Below, piece by piece: positions 63,990 to 64,000 of a DNA stretch of 64,000 nucleotides. Below the pieces are notes generated by a model that saw only the letters and a list, made by a program, of their open reading frames with translations, was not told the DNA's origin and searched no databases. This DNA comes from Lachnospiraceae bacterium AF51-6-b8A. GTDB taxonomy: Bacteria; Bacillota; Clostridia; Lachnospirales; Lachnospiraceae. Numbering within the stretch: position 1 is the first letter of the stretch; every line of letters starts with the position of its first letter. Both the position numbers and the translations under genes were made by a program. Location of the stretch: the NCBI GenBank assembly GCA_027682585.1, contig JAQCZH010000002.1:62001-126000 (forward strand). The letters run 5' to 3'.

Positions 63990-64000
63990 GCTTTTTTCCT

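Larger units (their letters stand above)
45589..64000 (-). mobile_element. Prophage (tailed, long-tailed type), left part
   Basis: From the tRNA fragment to the right edge every gene reads leftwards and is of phage type: late regulator, HNH, portal, MuF, terminase, scaffold, capsid, connectors, tail, lysis. A tape-measure gene and a G/GT chaperone pair indicate a siphovirus. The integrase, repressor, replication genes and small terminase are not in view and should lie beyond base 64000. Confidence 0.9.

Overview
The window comes from a moderate-GC anaerobic Firmicute, most likely of the Lachnospiraceae or a close clostridial group. I infer this from the purine-rich Shine-Dalgarno sites, the anaerobic enzymes (AsrABC sulfite reductase, monomeric [FeFe] hydrogenase, class III ribonucleotide reductase, iron alcohol dehydrogenase), a tetrahydrofolate riboswitch in front of folT, and a Rex operator. 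The genus cannot be read from the sequence.

Chromosomal part, 1-45.6 kb. 1-5.1 kb is a galactan/galacto-oligosaccharide locus: LacI-type regulator, cytoplasmic GH53 galactanase, binding protein and two ABC permeases. 5.1-12 kb mixes live genes (ArsC/Spx-like protein, an AAA ATPase, a P-type cation ATPase) with two decayed carbohydrate genes, an alpha-L-rhamnosidase fragment and a GPH sugar transporter that lacks internal helices. 12-17 kb carries asrABC and a FecCD/FepC metal-chelate transporter. 17-21.2 kb is an indole-forming tryptophan module: tryptophanase, an NSS-family transporter and a divergent YheO-type regulator with a structured, palindromic control region. 21.2-36.6 kb holds housekeeping and accessory genes: chelate-binding lipoprotein, uracil-DNA glycosylase family protein, an orphan condensation-domain-like acyltransferase, Rex-controlled alcohol dehydrogenase, pepV, a DUF815 ATPase, folT, GNAT and NUDIX proteins, MATE pump, nudC, HAD phosphatase and pyrC. 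36.9-40 kb is an unusual NitT/TauT-type transporter whose permease and ATPase are one polypeptide; between it and its binding protein lies an opposite-strand 25-codon membrane peptide with a sequestered ribosome site. 40-45.3 kb carries mntP, the hydrogenase and nrdD with its promoter and NrdR box.

Prophage part, about 45.59 kb to beyond the right edge. A tRNA 3'-end fragment followed by a strong terminator marks the left attachment site. All phage genes lie on the minus strand. Read from right to left they are: late regulator, HNH nuclease, portal, MuF, a 54-aa protein, large terminase, scaffold, major capsid, connectors, major tail protein, tail chaperones G/GT (with a canonical A AAA AAC -1 frameshift site), tape measure, a ricin-lectin-bearing distal tail protein, further tail proteins, holin accessory, holin, amidase, and hicB with a truncated hicA. 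The large terminase sits after portal and MuF rather than before them and is bracketed by two look-alike terminator hairpins. The integrase, lysogeny and replication genes and the intact tRNA should lie beyond base 64000.
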